This document shows positions 19,239-28,960 of a stretch of DNA of 64,000 bases, one piece after another. This DNA comes from Pseudomonas viridiflava (lineage in GTDB: Bacteria > Pseudomonadota > Gammaproteobacteria > Pseudomonadales > Pseudomonadaceae). Position numbers and translations under genes: made by a program. Numbering within the stretch: the stretch's first letter is position 1; each line of letters opens with the position of its first letter. The stretch covers positions 1 to 64,000 of the forward strand of contig NZ_UUPU01000029.1 of assembly GCF_900591205.1 (NCBI RefSeq), given 5' to 3'. The notes beneath the pieces were generated by a model that saw nothing but the letters and a program-made list of their open reading frames with translations, did no database searches and was not told where the DNA came from.

Positions 19239-22200
19239 ATGACAATCCTGCGCACCTTTTTAGCCACTGCCCTGCTGGGCCTGACCCTTTGTGTCGGCAG
19301 CGTATACGCCGCCGACCCGCCCAGCGCCGACGCCATCCAGCAAAGCCTGGACAAACTGCCTGACCGCAAGCTGCCCGACGCCGACATGAAGGCGCTGCAG
19401 TCGGTCCTGCAACAGACCCTGACCTACCTGGGCAACAAGCAGGATTACGAGCAGCGCCTGGCCGACCTCAAGCGCCAGCTGGAAGACGCGCCGCGCCAGA
19501 CCACCGACAACCAGCGCGACCTGGTCCGGCTGAAGGCCACCAAGGTCATCCCGGTGGCCCAGCGCTACGCCACCCTGCCGGTGCCGCAGCTTGAGCAATT
19601 GCTGGTGCAGCGCACCACCCAGCAAGGCGACCTGCAAAAGGAACTGGCCGACGCCAACAGCCTGACCATCGCCGCCCAGACCCGCCCTGAGCGCGCCCAA
19701 ACCGAAATCAGCAGCAGCCAGACGCGCATCCAGCAGATCAACGCGATCCTCAAGGCCGGCAAAGACAATGGCAAAACCCTCAGCGGCGACCAGCGCAACC
19801 AGCTGAACGCCGAACTCGCCGCACTGAACGCGCTGATCCCCCTGCGCCGCCAGGAACTGGCCGGCAATAGCCAGCTGCAAGACCTGGGCAACAGCCAGCA
19901 CGACTTGGTAGTGGAAAAAACTGCGCGTCTTGAGCAAGAGATCCAGGACCTGCAAACCCTGATCAACCAGAAACGCCTGGCCCAGTCCCAGCAGACCGTG
20001 ACTCAACAGTCCATCGAAGCGCAGAAAGCCGGTGGCAGCAGCCTGTTGGCTACCGAAAGCGCGGCGAACCTTAAACTGTCCGACTACCTGCTCAAAAGCA
20101 CCGACCGCCTCAACGACCTGACCCAGAAAAACCTGCAGACCAAGCAGCAACTGGACACCGTGACCCAGAGCGACTCGGCCCTGGACGAGCAAATCAACGT
20201 GCTCAAGGGCAGCCTGCTGCTGTCCAAGATTCTCTATAAACAGAAACAGGCGCTGCCACGTCTGACGGTCGACCGCGACCTGGCGGACGATATCGCCAAC
20301 ATTCGCCTGTACCAGTTCGAGGTCAACCAGCAGCGCGAGCTGATCAACTCCCCCAGCAGCTATGTGGATAACTTGCTGGCCAACCAGCCACCGCAAGACG
20401 TCACCCCGCAGTTGCGCCGCACCCTGCTGGAACTGGCGATCACCCGCAGCGACCTGCTGGAGCGCCTGAGCCGTGAGCTGAGCGCGCTGCTGAACGAATC
20501 CATCACCCTGCAACTTAACCAGAAACAACTGCTCAGCACCGCCACCACCCTGCGTGCGACGCTGGATGAGCAGATGTTCTGGATCCCCAGCAACAAGCCG
20601 CTGGACACCGAGTGGCTGGAAACCGTCCCGGCGCACCTGAGCAAGCAGGTCACCACCCTGCCCTGGGCCTCCAGCGTCAGCGAACTGTACGACGGCCTGA
20701 CCCAGCGCCCGCTGCTGTTCCTGCCGCTGCTGCTGTTGATCGGCGCGCTGCTGTGGCGTCGCAAAAACCTGTACCAGCGCCTGAACAAGGTGCATCTGGA
20801 CATCGGCCACTTCAAGCGCGACAGCCAGTGGCACACGCCACAGGCGATCCTGATCAATATCCTGCTGGCGATGCCGGTCGCCCTGGGCCTGGCGCTGTGT
20901 GGCTATGCGCTGCAGATCGACGCCCGTGGGCAAAACGCCAACCTCGGCGCGGCCTTGCTGCAAATCGCCCAGGCGTGGCTGGTGTTCTACACCGCCTACC
21001 GCATCCTGGCGCCGGGCGGCGTGGCCGAACTGCATTTCCGCTGGGAAAAACCCCAGGTCGAATTCCTCCAGGGCTGGGTACGCAAGCTCGGGCTGGTGGT
21101 GCTGGCGCTGGTGGCCGTGGTGGCGATTGCCGAGCATCAACCGGCGGCACTGGCCGACGACGTGCTGGGCATCGGCGTGGTCTTGACCTGCTACGCACTG
21201 ATGGCGTGGTTGCTCGGCCGCCTGTTGCTGAATAGCCCGACCCACGAAAAAGCCTCGCTGTTTCGCAAAGCCGTGGGCCTGGTGTTTACCGCTCTGCCCG
21301 TCGCGCTGTTTATCGCGGTGTGCTTTGGCTACTACTACACCGCGCTCAAGCTCAGTGACCGCTTGATCAATACCCTGTACCTGCTGATGTTCTGGCTGGT
21401 GATCGAAGCCACTTTCGTACGCGGCCTGGGCGTCGCCGCACGGCGCCTGGCCTATGCGCGGGCCCTGGCCAAACGCCAGGCCGCCAAGGAAGCCGGCGAC
21501 GGCGAAGCGGTGATCGAAGAGCCGACCCTGGACATCGAGCAGGTCAACGAACAGTCGATGCGCCTGATCCGCCTGGCCTTGCTCGGCGGTTTTATCGCCG
21601 CGCTGTACTGGGTGTGGTCCGACCTGATCTCGGTGTTTTCGTACCTCGACAACGTCACCCTCTACGAATACACCAGCGGCACCGGCGCCAATATCAGCAT
21701 GGTGCCGATCAGCATCGGCGACTTGCTCGGCGCGCTGATCATTATCGGTATTACCTTCGCGCTGGCGCGTAACCTGCCGGGTTTACTGGAAGTACTGGTG
21801 CTGTCCAAGCTGGAGCTGGCCCAGGGCAGCGCCTACGCGACCACCACGTTGCTGTCCTATGTGATTGCCGGCGTGGGCTTTGTCTCCACCCTGTCGACCC
21901 TCGGCGTGAGCTGGGACAAGTTGCAATGGCTGGTGGCGGCGCTGTCGGTAGGCTTGGGCTTCGGGATGCAGGAGATCTTCGCCAACTTTATCTCCGGCAT
22001 CATGATCCTGTTCGAACGCCCGGTGCGCATCGGCGACACCATCACCATCGGCAACCTGTCGGGCACGGTGAGCAAGATCCGCATCCGTGCCACCACCATC
22101 ACCGACTTCGACCGCAAGGACATCATTGTCCCGAACAAAACGTTTATCACCGGGCAATTGATCAACTGGTCGCTCACCGACACCATCACCCGCGTCACCC

Positions 22201-22622
22201 TGAAACTCGGTGTGGACTACGGCTCCGACCTGGACCTGGTGAAGGAATTGCTGCTCAAGGCCGCCCGGGAAAACCCCCGCGTGTTGAAAGAGCCGGAGCC
22301 GCATGTGTACTTCCTCAACTTCGGCGAAAGCACCCTCGACCACGAACTGCGCATGCACGTGCGCGACCTCGGTGACCGCAACCCGGTGCTGGACGAGGTC
22401 AACCGCTATATCAACCGTGAGTTCAAGAAGCAGCACATCAACATCTCGTTCCGGCAGATGGAGGTGTACCTCAAAAACATGCACGGCCAGGAGTACAAGC
22501 TGGTGCCGGTCGAGGATGAGCGCAAGACCATCGCCGGGCCTGCCGCAGAGCAGGACGCACCCGAGCCGCCACCCGGCAAAGTCGACGATGCGCCGGAACC
22601 GCCGCCCAGCAAACTCGACTAA
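19239..22622 (+). CDS. mscK: Large mechanosensitive channel MscK (KefA)
   Basis: 1127 residues. Signal peptide 1-25 (cut after VYAA), a long periplasmic coiled-coil domain (about 40-480), then about 11 membrane helices, the last part being the MscS pore and beta domain (about 870-1080, with VAALSVGLGFGMQEIFANFI and FERPVRIGDTITIGNLSGTV). It opens under membrane tension to release solutes during osmotic downshock. The C-terminal tail holds an almost exact tandem repeat, DAPEPPPGKVD-DAPEPPPSKLD. Short gaps to the antiporter gene (56 bases) and selO (48 bases) suggest co-transcription of osmotic functions, though a hairpin follows at 22634. Confidence 0.93.
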   Translation: MTILRTFLATALLGLTLCVGSVYAADPPSADAIQQSLDKLPDRKLPDADMKALQSVLQQTLTYLGNKQDYEQRLADLKRQLEDAPRQTTDNQRDLVRLKATKVIPVAQRYATLPVPQLEQLLVQRTTQQGDLQKELADANSLTIAAQTRPERAQTEISSSQTRIQQINAILKAGKDNGKTLSGDQRNQLNAELAALNALIPLRRQELAGNSQLQDLGNSQHDLVVEKTARLEQEIQDLQTLINQKRLAQSQQTVTQQSIEAQKAGGSSLLATESAANLKLSDYLLKSTDRLNDLTQKNLQTKQQLDTVTQSDSALDEQINVLKGSLLLSKILYKQKQALPRLTVDRDLADDIANIRLYQFEVNQQRELINSPSSYVDNLLANQPPQDVTPQLRRTLLELAITRSDLLERLSRELSALLNESITLQLNQKQLLSTATTLRATLDEQMFWIPSNKPLDTEWLETVPAHLSKQVTTLPWASSVSELYDGLTQRPLLFLPLLLLIGALLWRRKNLYQRLNKVHLDIGHFKRDSQWHTPQAILINILLAMPVALGLALCGYALQIDARGQNANLGAALLQIAQAWLVFYTAYRILAPGGVAELHFRWEKPQVEFLQGWVRKLGLVVLALVAVVAIAEHQPAALADDVLGIGVVLTCYALMAWLLGRLLLNSPTHEKASLFRKAVGLVFTALPVALFIAVCFGYYYTALKLSDRLINTLYLLMFWLVIEATFVRGLGVAARRLAYARALAKRQAAKEAGDGEAVIEEPTLDIEQVNEQSMRLIRLALLGGFIAALYWVWSDLISVFSYLDNVTLYEYTSGTGANISMVPISIGDLLGALIIIGITFALARNLPGLLEVLVLSKLELAQGSAYATTTLLSYVIAGVGFVSTLSTLGVSWDKLQWLVAALSVGLGFGMQEIFANFISGIMILFERPVRIGDTITIGNLSGTVSKIRIRATTITDFDRKDIIVPNKTFITGQLINWSLTDTITRVTLKLGVDYGSDLDLVKELLLKAARENPRVLKEPEPHVYFLNFGESTLDHELRMHVRDLGDRNPVLDEVNRYINREFKKQHINISFRQMEVYLKNMHGQEYKLVPVEDERKTIAGPAAEQDAPEPPPGKVDDAPEPPPSKLD

Positions 22623-24134
<1,512 letters not shown>

Positions 24135-24139
24135 ACACC

Positions 24140-24541
24140 TCAGATAAAGGTTTCCACTGACACCCCAAACCGCTCAGCCAGCCAACGAATCTGTCGCACG
24201 TTGAGCTGGCGCTTGCCGCTCAACACCTCAGACACAACCGATTGCGCGCCCACACCCGGCAGGTCACTCTGGGTGAGGTTATGTTCGCGCATCATATAGC
24301 GCAGCACATCGACGCCACTGGCGACGGGCATGGGGCGATGCTCATGATCATAGGCTTCGATCCAGTCGCTGAGGATGTCCACCAAGCTCATCAGCGGGCT
24401 GTTGTCGTTTTCGCCGATCAGGCTCAGCAACTCGTCCAAACCACACACCAGCGCATCGTAGTCTGCCTCGTTTTCTGGTTTGCGCATCACTGGCGCAACG
24501 AATTGCCAGTGTTCGGCCGCTACTCGCATAAGCGCGCTCAT
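24140..24541 (-). CDS. higA: Antitoxin HigA (XRE-type helix-turn-helix)
   Basis: 133 residues from the ATG at 24541, which overlaps the higB stop as ATGA. A longer in-frame start at 24559 adds MEGKNQ. A helix-turn-helix lies in about residues 70-133 (LRYMMREHNLTQSDLPGVGA then VVSEVLSGKRQLNVRQI), after an N-terminal helical region that contains IEAYDHEH. It binds and neutralises HigB and represses the operon. Typical order for higBA is toxin first, as here. Its stop lies 6 bases from the selO stop, convergent. Confidence 0.92.
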   Translation of the reverse strand: MSALMRVAAEHWQFVAPVMRKPENEADYDALVCGLDELLSLIGENDNSPLMSLVDILSDWIEAYDHEHRPMPVASGVDVLRYMMREHNLTQSDLPGVGAQSVVSEVLSGKRQLNVRQIRWLAERFGVSVETFI

Positions 24542-24834
24542 CTGATTTTTTCCTTCCATTTATCTTTCTCATAATCGCGATGATCAAGCAGGTGCTTGAT
24601 GTAAACGCGCTGCGCCTGATACTCCACACCCGCAATCAGCCTCAGTTTGTTGCCGCCAATATCGAATACGTGAAACTCCCCGACCTTATCCGTGGCGGGA
24701 AACATGGTTTTCATCGCCGCGAAGTCCTTGGGATCATTTCGCTTCGTTACCCGATACCACTGGTCCAAAGCCGATGCAGAGCGTGGCCACTTTTCCTTCG
24801 CGTCCCATATCCTTTTCTCGCTGATCACTCGCAT
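24538..24834 (-). CDS. higB: Toxin HigB, RelE-fold mRNA interferase
   Basis: 98 residues. The pattern KEKWPRSASALDQWYRVTKR at the N-terminus, FHVFDIGGNKLRLIAGVEY in the middle and VYIKHLLDHRDYEKDKWK at the end is typical of the HigB family (ribosome-dependent mRNA cleavage). AAGGATG precedes the ATG. Forms an operon with higA (ATGA overlap). The upstream region carries a near-perfect 17-base palindrome and a partial second copy, likely HigA operators. Confidence 0.92.
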   Translation of the reverse strand: MRVISEKRIWDAKEKWPRSASALDQWYRVTKRNDPKDFAAMKTMFPATDKVGEFHVFDIGGNKLRLIAGVEYQAQRVYIKHLLDHRDYEKDKWKEKIR

Positions 24835-24844
24835 GCAACATCCT

Positions 24845-24900
24845 TATCGCATCTTGCTATGAAGGGTAAATCCGATTCCCGACTATCGCAATTTGCTATA
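24845..24900 (-). promoter_or_regulatory. Candidate HigA operators in the higB promoter
   Basis: TATCGCATCTTGCTAT (24845-24860) and TATCGCAATTTGCTAT (24884-24899) are direct repeats differing at two positions, 39 bases apart. The second, extended to 24900, is a 17-base palindrome with one mismatched pair (TATCGCAA-T-TTGCTATA). Autorepression by HigA at palindromes next to the promoter is known for higBA systems. The rest of the 232-base gap to trxC holds the trxC leader. Confidence 0.65.
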
Positions 24901-25066
24901 ACCGCAAACAGACAGATGGCGCAAAACAGAACAAGCTCCCACAGCCTAGATACTCGGGCTCGTATCAGCATCGGCAAACTGTGAGTGGATGAGTCGTCGT
25001 GTTTGTGCCTTGATAAACCTCGGGCTTGGCTCCAAATACACTCCATTGGCCCCCAAGGAACCCACC

Positions 25067-25501
25067 ATGTCCGAACCTCTTGTAATCCCTTGCCCCCATT
25101 GCAACGGCCTTAACCGCATCCCCGGCGAACGCCTGGGCGATGCGCCGAAATGCGGGCGCTGCAAGCAGCCGGTGTTGCTGAACAAGCCTTTTGAATTGAA
25201 GCAGGGTGACTACGCCAGCCAGATCAAGGGCGATTTGCCGTTACTGGTGGATGTGTGGGCTGAGTGGTGCGGGCCGTGCAAGTCGTTTGCACCGGTGTTT
25301 GAGCAGGCGGCCGGGCAGTTGGAGGGCAAGTGCCGGCTGGCCAAGCTGGACAGTGAGGCTAACCAGCAGCTGTCGGCGCAGTTGGGGATTCGCTCGATTC
25401 CAAGTTTGATTCTGTTCAAGAACGGCCGCGAAGTGGCGCGCCAGAGTGGGGCGTTTCCGTTGCCGCAGTTGATGAGTTGGTTGCGTAGCCAAGGGGTGTA
25501 A
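25067..25501 (+). CDS. trxC: Thioredoxin TrxC (thioredoxin 2)
   Basis: 144 residues from the ATG at 25067. The earlier in-frame ATG (24989) adds 26 residues before the zinc domain. An N-terminal zinc-binding domain with two CxxC pairs (IPCPHCNGLNRIP and PKCGRCKQP) is followed by the thioredoxin fold with active site WAEWCGPCKS. It is a cytoplasmic disulfide reductase often induced by oxidative stress. The usual cis-Pro loop is present as IRSIPSLILFKNG. A REP pair follows the stop by 28 bases. Confidence 0.95.
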   Translation: MSEPLVIPCPHCNGLNRIPGERLGDAPKCGRCKQPVLLNKPFELKQGDYASQIKGDLPLLVDVWAEWCGPCKSFAPVFEQAAGQLEGKCRLAKLDSEANQQLSAQLGIRSIPSLILFKNGREVARQSGAFPLPQLMSWLRSQGV

Positions 25502-25528
25502 ACCAGTCCGCCCATCAACTGGATCAAC

Positions 25529-25615
25529 TGTGGGAGCTGGCTTGCCTGCGATGGCATCACCTCGGTGTACCTGGCAGACCGAGTTGCCTGCATCGCAGGC
25601 AAGCCAGCTCCCACA
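25529..25615. repeat. REP pair (REPIN-like), GGCTTGCC type
   Basis: 87 bases, arms TGTGGGAGCTGGCTTGCCTG and the exact facing copy CAGGCAAGCCAGCTCCCACA. It lies between the convergent trxC and DUF6124 genes and can act as a hairpin for both. The spacer differs from the other copies while the arms are identical, the usual pattern for REPINs. Confidence 0.92.
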
Positions 25616-25626
25616 GTGATTGTGTT

Positions 25627-25857
25627 TTAGGCTTGGGCTACGGGGGCTTCGCGGTCCATCATCTGGCCTACGAGTTGTACGCCGAGTTCGCTTAATTGAT
25701 GGATGGCCAGGGCGACGTCGCGGTGTTCACCGGTGAGGTCGTTGGATAGCTTGAGTAGTAGCGTGCGCACGGAAGAGAAGGTTTCGTAGCTGTTGAGCAC
25801 GAGGGTTTCGGTGGGGAGGTTGGGTGATACGCAGAACAGGTTGGTAGCGTTTGGCAT
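25627..25857 (-). CDS. DUF6124 (formerly DUF3077) family small protein
   Basis: 76 residues. It opens with NLFCVSPNLPTETLVLNSYE and continues with a helical LLLKLSNDLTGEHRDVALAI. The family is largely restricted to Pseudomonas and has no known function. AGGA lies about 10 bases before the ATG. The region upstream is not an ordinary promoter: it holds a three-way-junction RNA and two hairpins whose loops are complementary to the junction (25891-26060), which suggests RNA-based control of this gene. Confidence 0.85.
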   Translation of the reverse strand: MPNATNLFCVSPNLPTETLVLNSYETFSSVRTLLLKLSNDLTGEHRDVALAIHQLSELGVQLVGQMMDREAPVAQA

Positions 25858-26233
25858 AATCGACTTTTCCTGAATTTGGCTGCCATCACACCGCTACTAA
25901 ACGGAGGGGTGGCAGCTGTACGCAGGTTAGTAGACCGGTGGAAAGCCGAAGACCGGCGCACCCGAGGGTGCCCTACGCACAGCCACCATCATGCTCAGAC
26001 AAGAAGGTCCGATAGACGACACTTGTACGTTCGGCGATCACACTCGGGCTACTAAACCCGACCACTGAGAATTCAGCGGTCCGAGAACCTTAGAGACGCC
26101 CATCCAGACGCACAAGCCGGGCGATTCTGGCTTATCTGTAGGCAGCGAGACAAGGCGCAACCCCGCTTGCCAGACGCTTCCTACAGCCTCTGTGGGACAA
26201 ATCCAAATCCCCCTGCAGGAATGCAAAAACAAA
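25858..26233 (-). promoter_or_regulatory. DUF6124 leader region with paired target hairpins
   Basis: A stretch of 376 bases without a convincing gene. It contains the 80-base structured core (25908-25987), target hairpin B just before the gene (25891-25904), and target hairpin A upstream (26045-26060). Both hairpins share the loop TTTAGTAG and are followed by GTGTGAT on the minus strand, so they look like a duplicated module around the core. Beyond 26060 I see GC-rich sequence with no clear promoter. A 64-codon frame at 26038-26232 and an 89-codon frame at 25692-25961 have no coding character. Confidence 0.5.
25908..25987 (-). ncRNA. Structured RNA resembling C4 antisense RNA
   Basis: Read on the minus strand, GGTGGCTGTGCGTAGG pairs with CCTGCGTACAGCTGCCACC with a 3-base bulge and G-U pairs to close a junction. 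Inside are a hairpin GCACCCTCGGGTGC and a second hairpin built on CCGG/CCGG. The single-stranded CTACTAA at 25927-25933 is complementary over 7 bases to TTAGTAG, which lies in the loop of one hairpin on each side: 25891-25904 (CCG-TTTAGTAG-CGG) and 26045-26060 (CGGG-TTTAGTAG-CCCG). Long outer stem, two inner hairpins and nearby complementary targets are the plan of the phage-type C4 antisense RNA. The family match is from memory; the structure and complementarity are read directly. Confidence 0.55.
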
Positions 26234-26322
26234 TGTGGGAGCGGGCTTGCTCGCGAATGCGGTGTGTCAGTCGCCTATCTGCAAACTGAACCACCGCCTT
26301 CGCGAGCAAGCCCGCTCCCACA
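26234..26322. repeat. REP pair (REPIN-like), GCGGGCTTGCTCGCGA type
   Basis: 89 bases, arms TGTGGGAGCGGGCTTGCTCG and the facing CGAGCAAGCCCGCTCCCACA. A subtype of the GGCTTGCC family with a different inner arm (GCTCGCGA in place of GCCTGCGAT), shared with 49279-49368. It lies just downstream of parA (minus strand). Confidence 0.9.
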
Positions 26323-26345
26323 TGGAGATTTGTGTTGCTGTCAGG

Positions 26346-27116
26346 TCAGCTGTTTTCCAGCAAGTTATGCAACTCCACAAACTGCTGTGTCAGCTTATGC
26401 CGTGGGTCCAGGTGGATCAGCGGTTTGTTCTCCTGGTGCGACTCGCGCATGCGCACGGAGCTGGCCAGGTACACCGGCAACACCGGCAAGCCCTCGGCAA
26501 TCAACTCATCGAGCATCTGCTGCGGCAGGCTCGCACGGGCCTGAAACTGGTTGACCACGATGCCCTCCACTTCCAGGCCCTCGTTGTGGTCTTCCTTCAG
26601 TTCTTCGATTTCCGCCAACAGGCCATACAGGGCCTGGCGCGAGAAGCTGTCGCAGTCGAAGGGGATCAGCACGCGATCAGCGGCAATCAGCGCCGAAACC
26701 GCGTAAAAATTCAACGCCGGCGGGGTATCCAGGTAAATCCGGTCGTAATCTTCGCTCAGCTCATCGAGCAGCTTTCGCAGCTTGTTGATCTTGTGCTTGG
26801 CCTCAAGCTTGGGTTGCAGGTCGGCCAGCTCGGCGGTGGCCGTGATGACATGCAGGTTATCGAACGGTGTTTCGTAGATATCCACGCGGTTTTTCTTGGA
26901 AAACGGCCCGGACGACAGGGTTTGCTTGAAAAACTCGGCAATGCCCATCGGGATATCGTCGCCGGTCAGCCCAGTGAGGTACTGGGTTGAGTTGGCCTGT
27001 GCATCGAGGTCCACCAACAGGGTTCGATAGCCTTCGCTGGCACTGACCGCCGCCAGGTTGCAGGCGATGCTGGACTTGCCAACCCCGCCTTTCTGATTGA
27101 ACACCACACGCCGCAT
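26346..27116 (-). CDS. Orphan ParA-family ATPase
   Basis: 256 residues from the ATG at 27116, preceded by GGAGG. An upstream start at 27161 is rejected. The deviant Walker A KGGVGKSS lies at residues 8-15, Walker A' LLVDLDAQANSTQYLTGL near 35, and Walker B-like YDRIYLDTPPALNF near 130. These are typical of ParA/MinD ATPases that position cargo on the nucleoid. No parB gene and no parS-like array adjoins it, so it is not the chromosome segregation copy. Its target is unknown. It is divergent from the aryl polyene operon with a 336-base gap. Confidence 0.85.
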   Translation of the reverse strand: MRRVVFNQKGGVGKSSIACNLAAVSASEGYRTLLVDLDAQANSTQYLTGLTGDDIPMGIAEFFKQTLSSGPFSKKNRVDIYETPFDNLHVITATAELADLQPKLEAKHKINKLRKLLDELSEDYDRIYLDTPPALNFYAVSALIAADRVLIPFDCDSFSRQALYGLLAEIEELKEDHNEGLEVEGIVVNQFQARASLPQQMLDELIAEGLPVLPVYLASSVRMRESHQENKPLIHLDPRHKLTQQFVELHNLLENS

Positions 27117-27452
27117 GGAAAAACCTCCGTGTATCAATGAATGTCCGAGTGTAGAGGGCAAAAGCGCCTGTTAGCTACCTCGTTCATCCATGCACTGCTG
27201 CATTAATGCGGCAGTCAGCACGTCACACACAGCCTATTAGGAATGGTCCGACAGCCAAATCCAGCGCCAGGTAAAGGACAATCTGTAAATCTCTTCCAGC
27301 AAATTGTAATCACCCGTGAACATTTCTTTACCAAAGTTTGCTAGAACCCCACGGCACCCGGATAATGCGCGCCATTCGGCTATTGCTCCCTGTCCCGGTA
27401 TTCGGGGCCAAAAGCCGCACATGGAAGCCCGCAGGGGCGGGATACTTTCTCA
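27117..27452. promoter_or_regulatory. parA / aryl polyene operon divergent region with a 22-base palindrome
   Basis: 336 bases with no gene. ACTGCTGCAT-TAATGCGGCAGT at 27194-27215 is a palindrome broken at one pair only, a good candidate for a repressor or activator dimer site. The stretch 27237-27345 is AT-rich and suits a promoter for the plus-strand operon, but I cannot name -35 or -10 boxes with confidence. The first gene has GGGGCGGGA about 10 bases before its GTG. Confidence 0.45.
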
Positions 27453-28172
27453 GTGATCACTTTCAACATCGCCCAATGGCGCGCCTGGGCCCCTGGCCTT
27501 GAGAGCGCTGACGACTGGCACGCCTGGTGCCGGAACCCGGTGTTGCTGCCTGAAAGCGAAGCCTGCCCCGATGTGTCATTCCTGCCGGCGATGCAACGCC
27601 GCCGCCTGAGCCGTCTGGCGCGCATGGCGTTCAGCGTCGGCTGGCCGCTGGCCGAGGGCTTGCAGGATCTGCCGCTGGTGTTTGTTTCGCGGCATGGCGA
27701 AACCCCGCGCACCCTGGATATCCTGACTGACCTGGCCAACGACCAGCCGCTGTCGCCGACCCAGTTCAGCCTGTCGGTGCATAACGCGGTGATCGGCCTG
27801 TGGTCGATCCTGCGCAATGAAACCAGCGAAATGACCGCCCTCGCCGCCGCCGGCGATGGCCTGGAGCACGGCATGCTCGAAGCGGCCGCGCTGCTGAATG
27901 AAGGCGCCCCGGCCGTTTTGCTGGTGATCACCGAAGAACAGCCGCCCGAAGCCTACGCCGGCTGGATCCAGGATGTGCCGTTCCCCTACGCCCTCGGCCT
28001 GCTGCTGACACCGGGCGACGAGTGGCAGCTGGAACTGAGCACCGCCACTGTCCAACCCACTCAAACCCAGTGGCCCCACGCCCTGAACCTGCTGCGCACC
28101 CTGCTCACCGAACAGGTTGCCTGCCAACATGCCTGGAAGAACCGCGTATGGAACTGGCAACGCAAGCCCTGA
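27453..28172 (+). CDS. Beta-ketoacyl synthase-like chain length factor (aryl polyene)
   Basis: 239 residues from a GTG (27453). It matches the short ketosynthase-like proteins that open aryl polyene clusters (MITFNIAQWRAWAPG at the start, SLSVHNAVIGLWSIL where a ketosynthase has its active-site Cys). No Cys is present at that place, so it should act as the non-catalytic partner of a ketosynthase and help set polyene length. It is only about half the length of a full ketosynthase, which is normal for this subfamily. First gene of a 20-gene operon running to 44990; overlaps the next gene by 25 bases. Confidence 0.85.
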   Translation: MITFNIAQWRAWAPGLESADDWHAWCRNPVLLPESEACPDVSFLPAMQRRRLSRLARMAFSVGWPLAEGLQDLPLVFVSRHGETPRTLDILTDLANDQPLSPTQFSLSVHNAVIGLWSILRNETSEMTALAAAGDGLEHGMLEAAALLNEGAPAVLLVITEEQPPEAYAGWIQDVPFPYALGLLLTPGDEWQLELSTATVQPTQTQWPHALNLLRTLLTEQVACQHAWKNRVWNWQRKP

Positions 28173-28960
28173 CCGCCAAGCCCCGGGACGCCTACTACTG
28201 GCGTCTGTTCGCCACCGCAGCCAGCTTCGCGCTGTTCGGCTTCGGTGGGCTGTGCCTGCGTTTACTGGTATTTCCATTGCTCGGCTGCCTGCCGGGCAGC
28301 GCTGAAAAACACCAGCGCCGCGCCCGTCACACCATCAGCAAGCTGTTCTGGTTCTTCATTCAACTGATGCAAAAAGCCGGCGTACTGACTTACACCGTCG
28401 AGGGCGCTGAAAAACTCGGCCGCCCCGGGCAGATGATCATCGCCAACCACCCGTCGCTGATCGACGTGGTGTTTCTGATCGGCCTGGTGCGCCAGGCCAA
28501 CTGTGTGGTCAAGCAAAGCCTGTGGCAGAACCCCTTCACCCGCGGGCCGGTGCGCGACGCGGGCTATATCAGCAACGACGGCAGCGCCGAGATGCTTGAC
28601 GCCGCCGCCGGCGCCCTGCAAGCCGGCCAGACCCTGATCATCTTTCCCGAGGGCACCCGCACCACGCCCGGCGCGGCGCCTGCCTTTCATCGCGGGGGCG
28701 CCGCCATTGCGCTGCGCGGTGCGACAATCATCACCCCCGTGGTGATCAAGGTCAGCCCCACTACGCTGACCAAAGCCGAACCCTGGTATCGCATCCCAAA
28801 ATGCCGCGTGCACTTCAGTTTGCGGGTGGGTGCCGATATAGAACCACAAGCCTTTGCTGCACTGGGGCCCGCGCCCCAGGCTTCACGCAAGCTCAACGAT
28901 TACCTGCATCACTATTTTATTAAGGAGCTCGCCGAAGATGAGCGACCAACACCGCCTTGA
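28148..28960 (+). CDS. PlsC-type 1-acyltransferase of the aryl polyene cluster
   Basis: 270 residues from the ATG at 28148. The HX4D box is visible as NHPSLIDVVF near residue 97, and the second acyltransferase motif as FPEGTRTT near residue 167. One membrane helix lies at 20-45. It transfers an acyl group from acyl-ACP or acyl-CoA to a glycerol or glycolipid acceptor at the inner membrane. In these clusters it probably helps join the polyene to its lipid anchor (inference). It overlaps both the chain length factor and the ACP that follows, indicating tight co-translation. Confidence 0.88.
   Translation: MELATQALTAKPRDAYYWRLFATAASFALFGFGGLCLRLLVFPLLGCLPGSAEKHQRRARHTISKLFWFFIQLMQKAGVLTYTVEGAEKLGRPGQMIIANHPSLIDVVFLIGLVRQANCVVKQSLWQNPFTRGPVRDAGYISNDGSAEMLDAAAGALQAGQTLIIFPEGTRTTPGAAPAFHRGGAAIALRGATIITPVVIKVSPTTLTKAEPWYRIPKCRVHFSLRVGADIEPQAFAALGPAPQASRKLNDYLHHYFIKELAEDERPTPP

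Noticed and set aside
26038..26232. A 64-codon minus-strand frame in the DUF6124 leader
   Set aside because: It overlaps the structured target hairpin, has no ribosome-binding site and no recognisable features; RNA function explains the region better.
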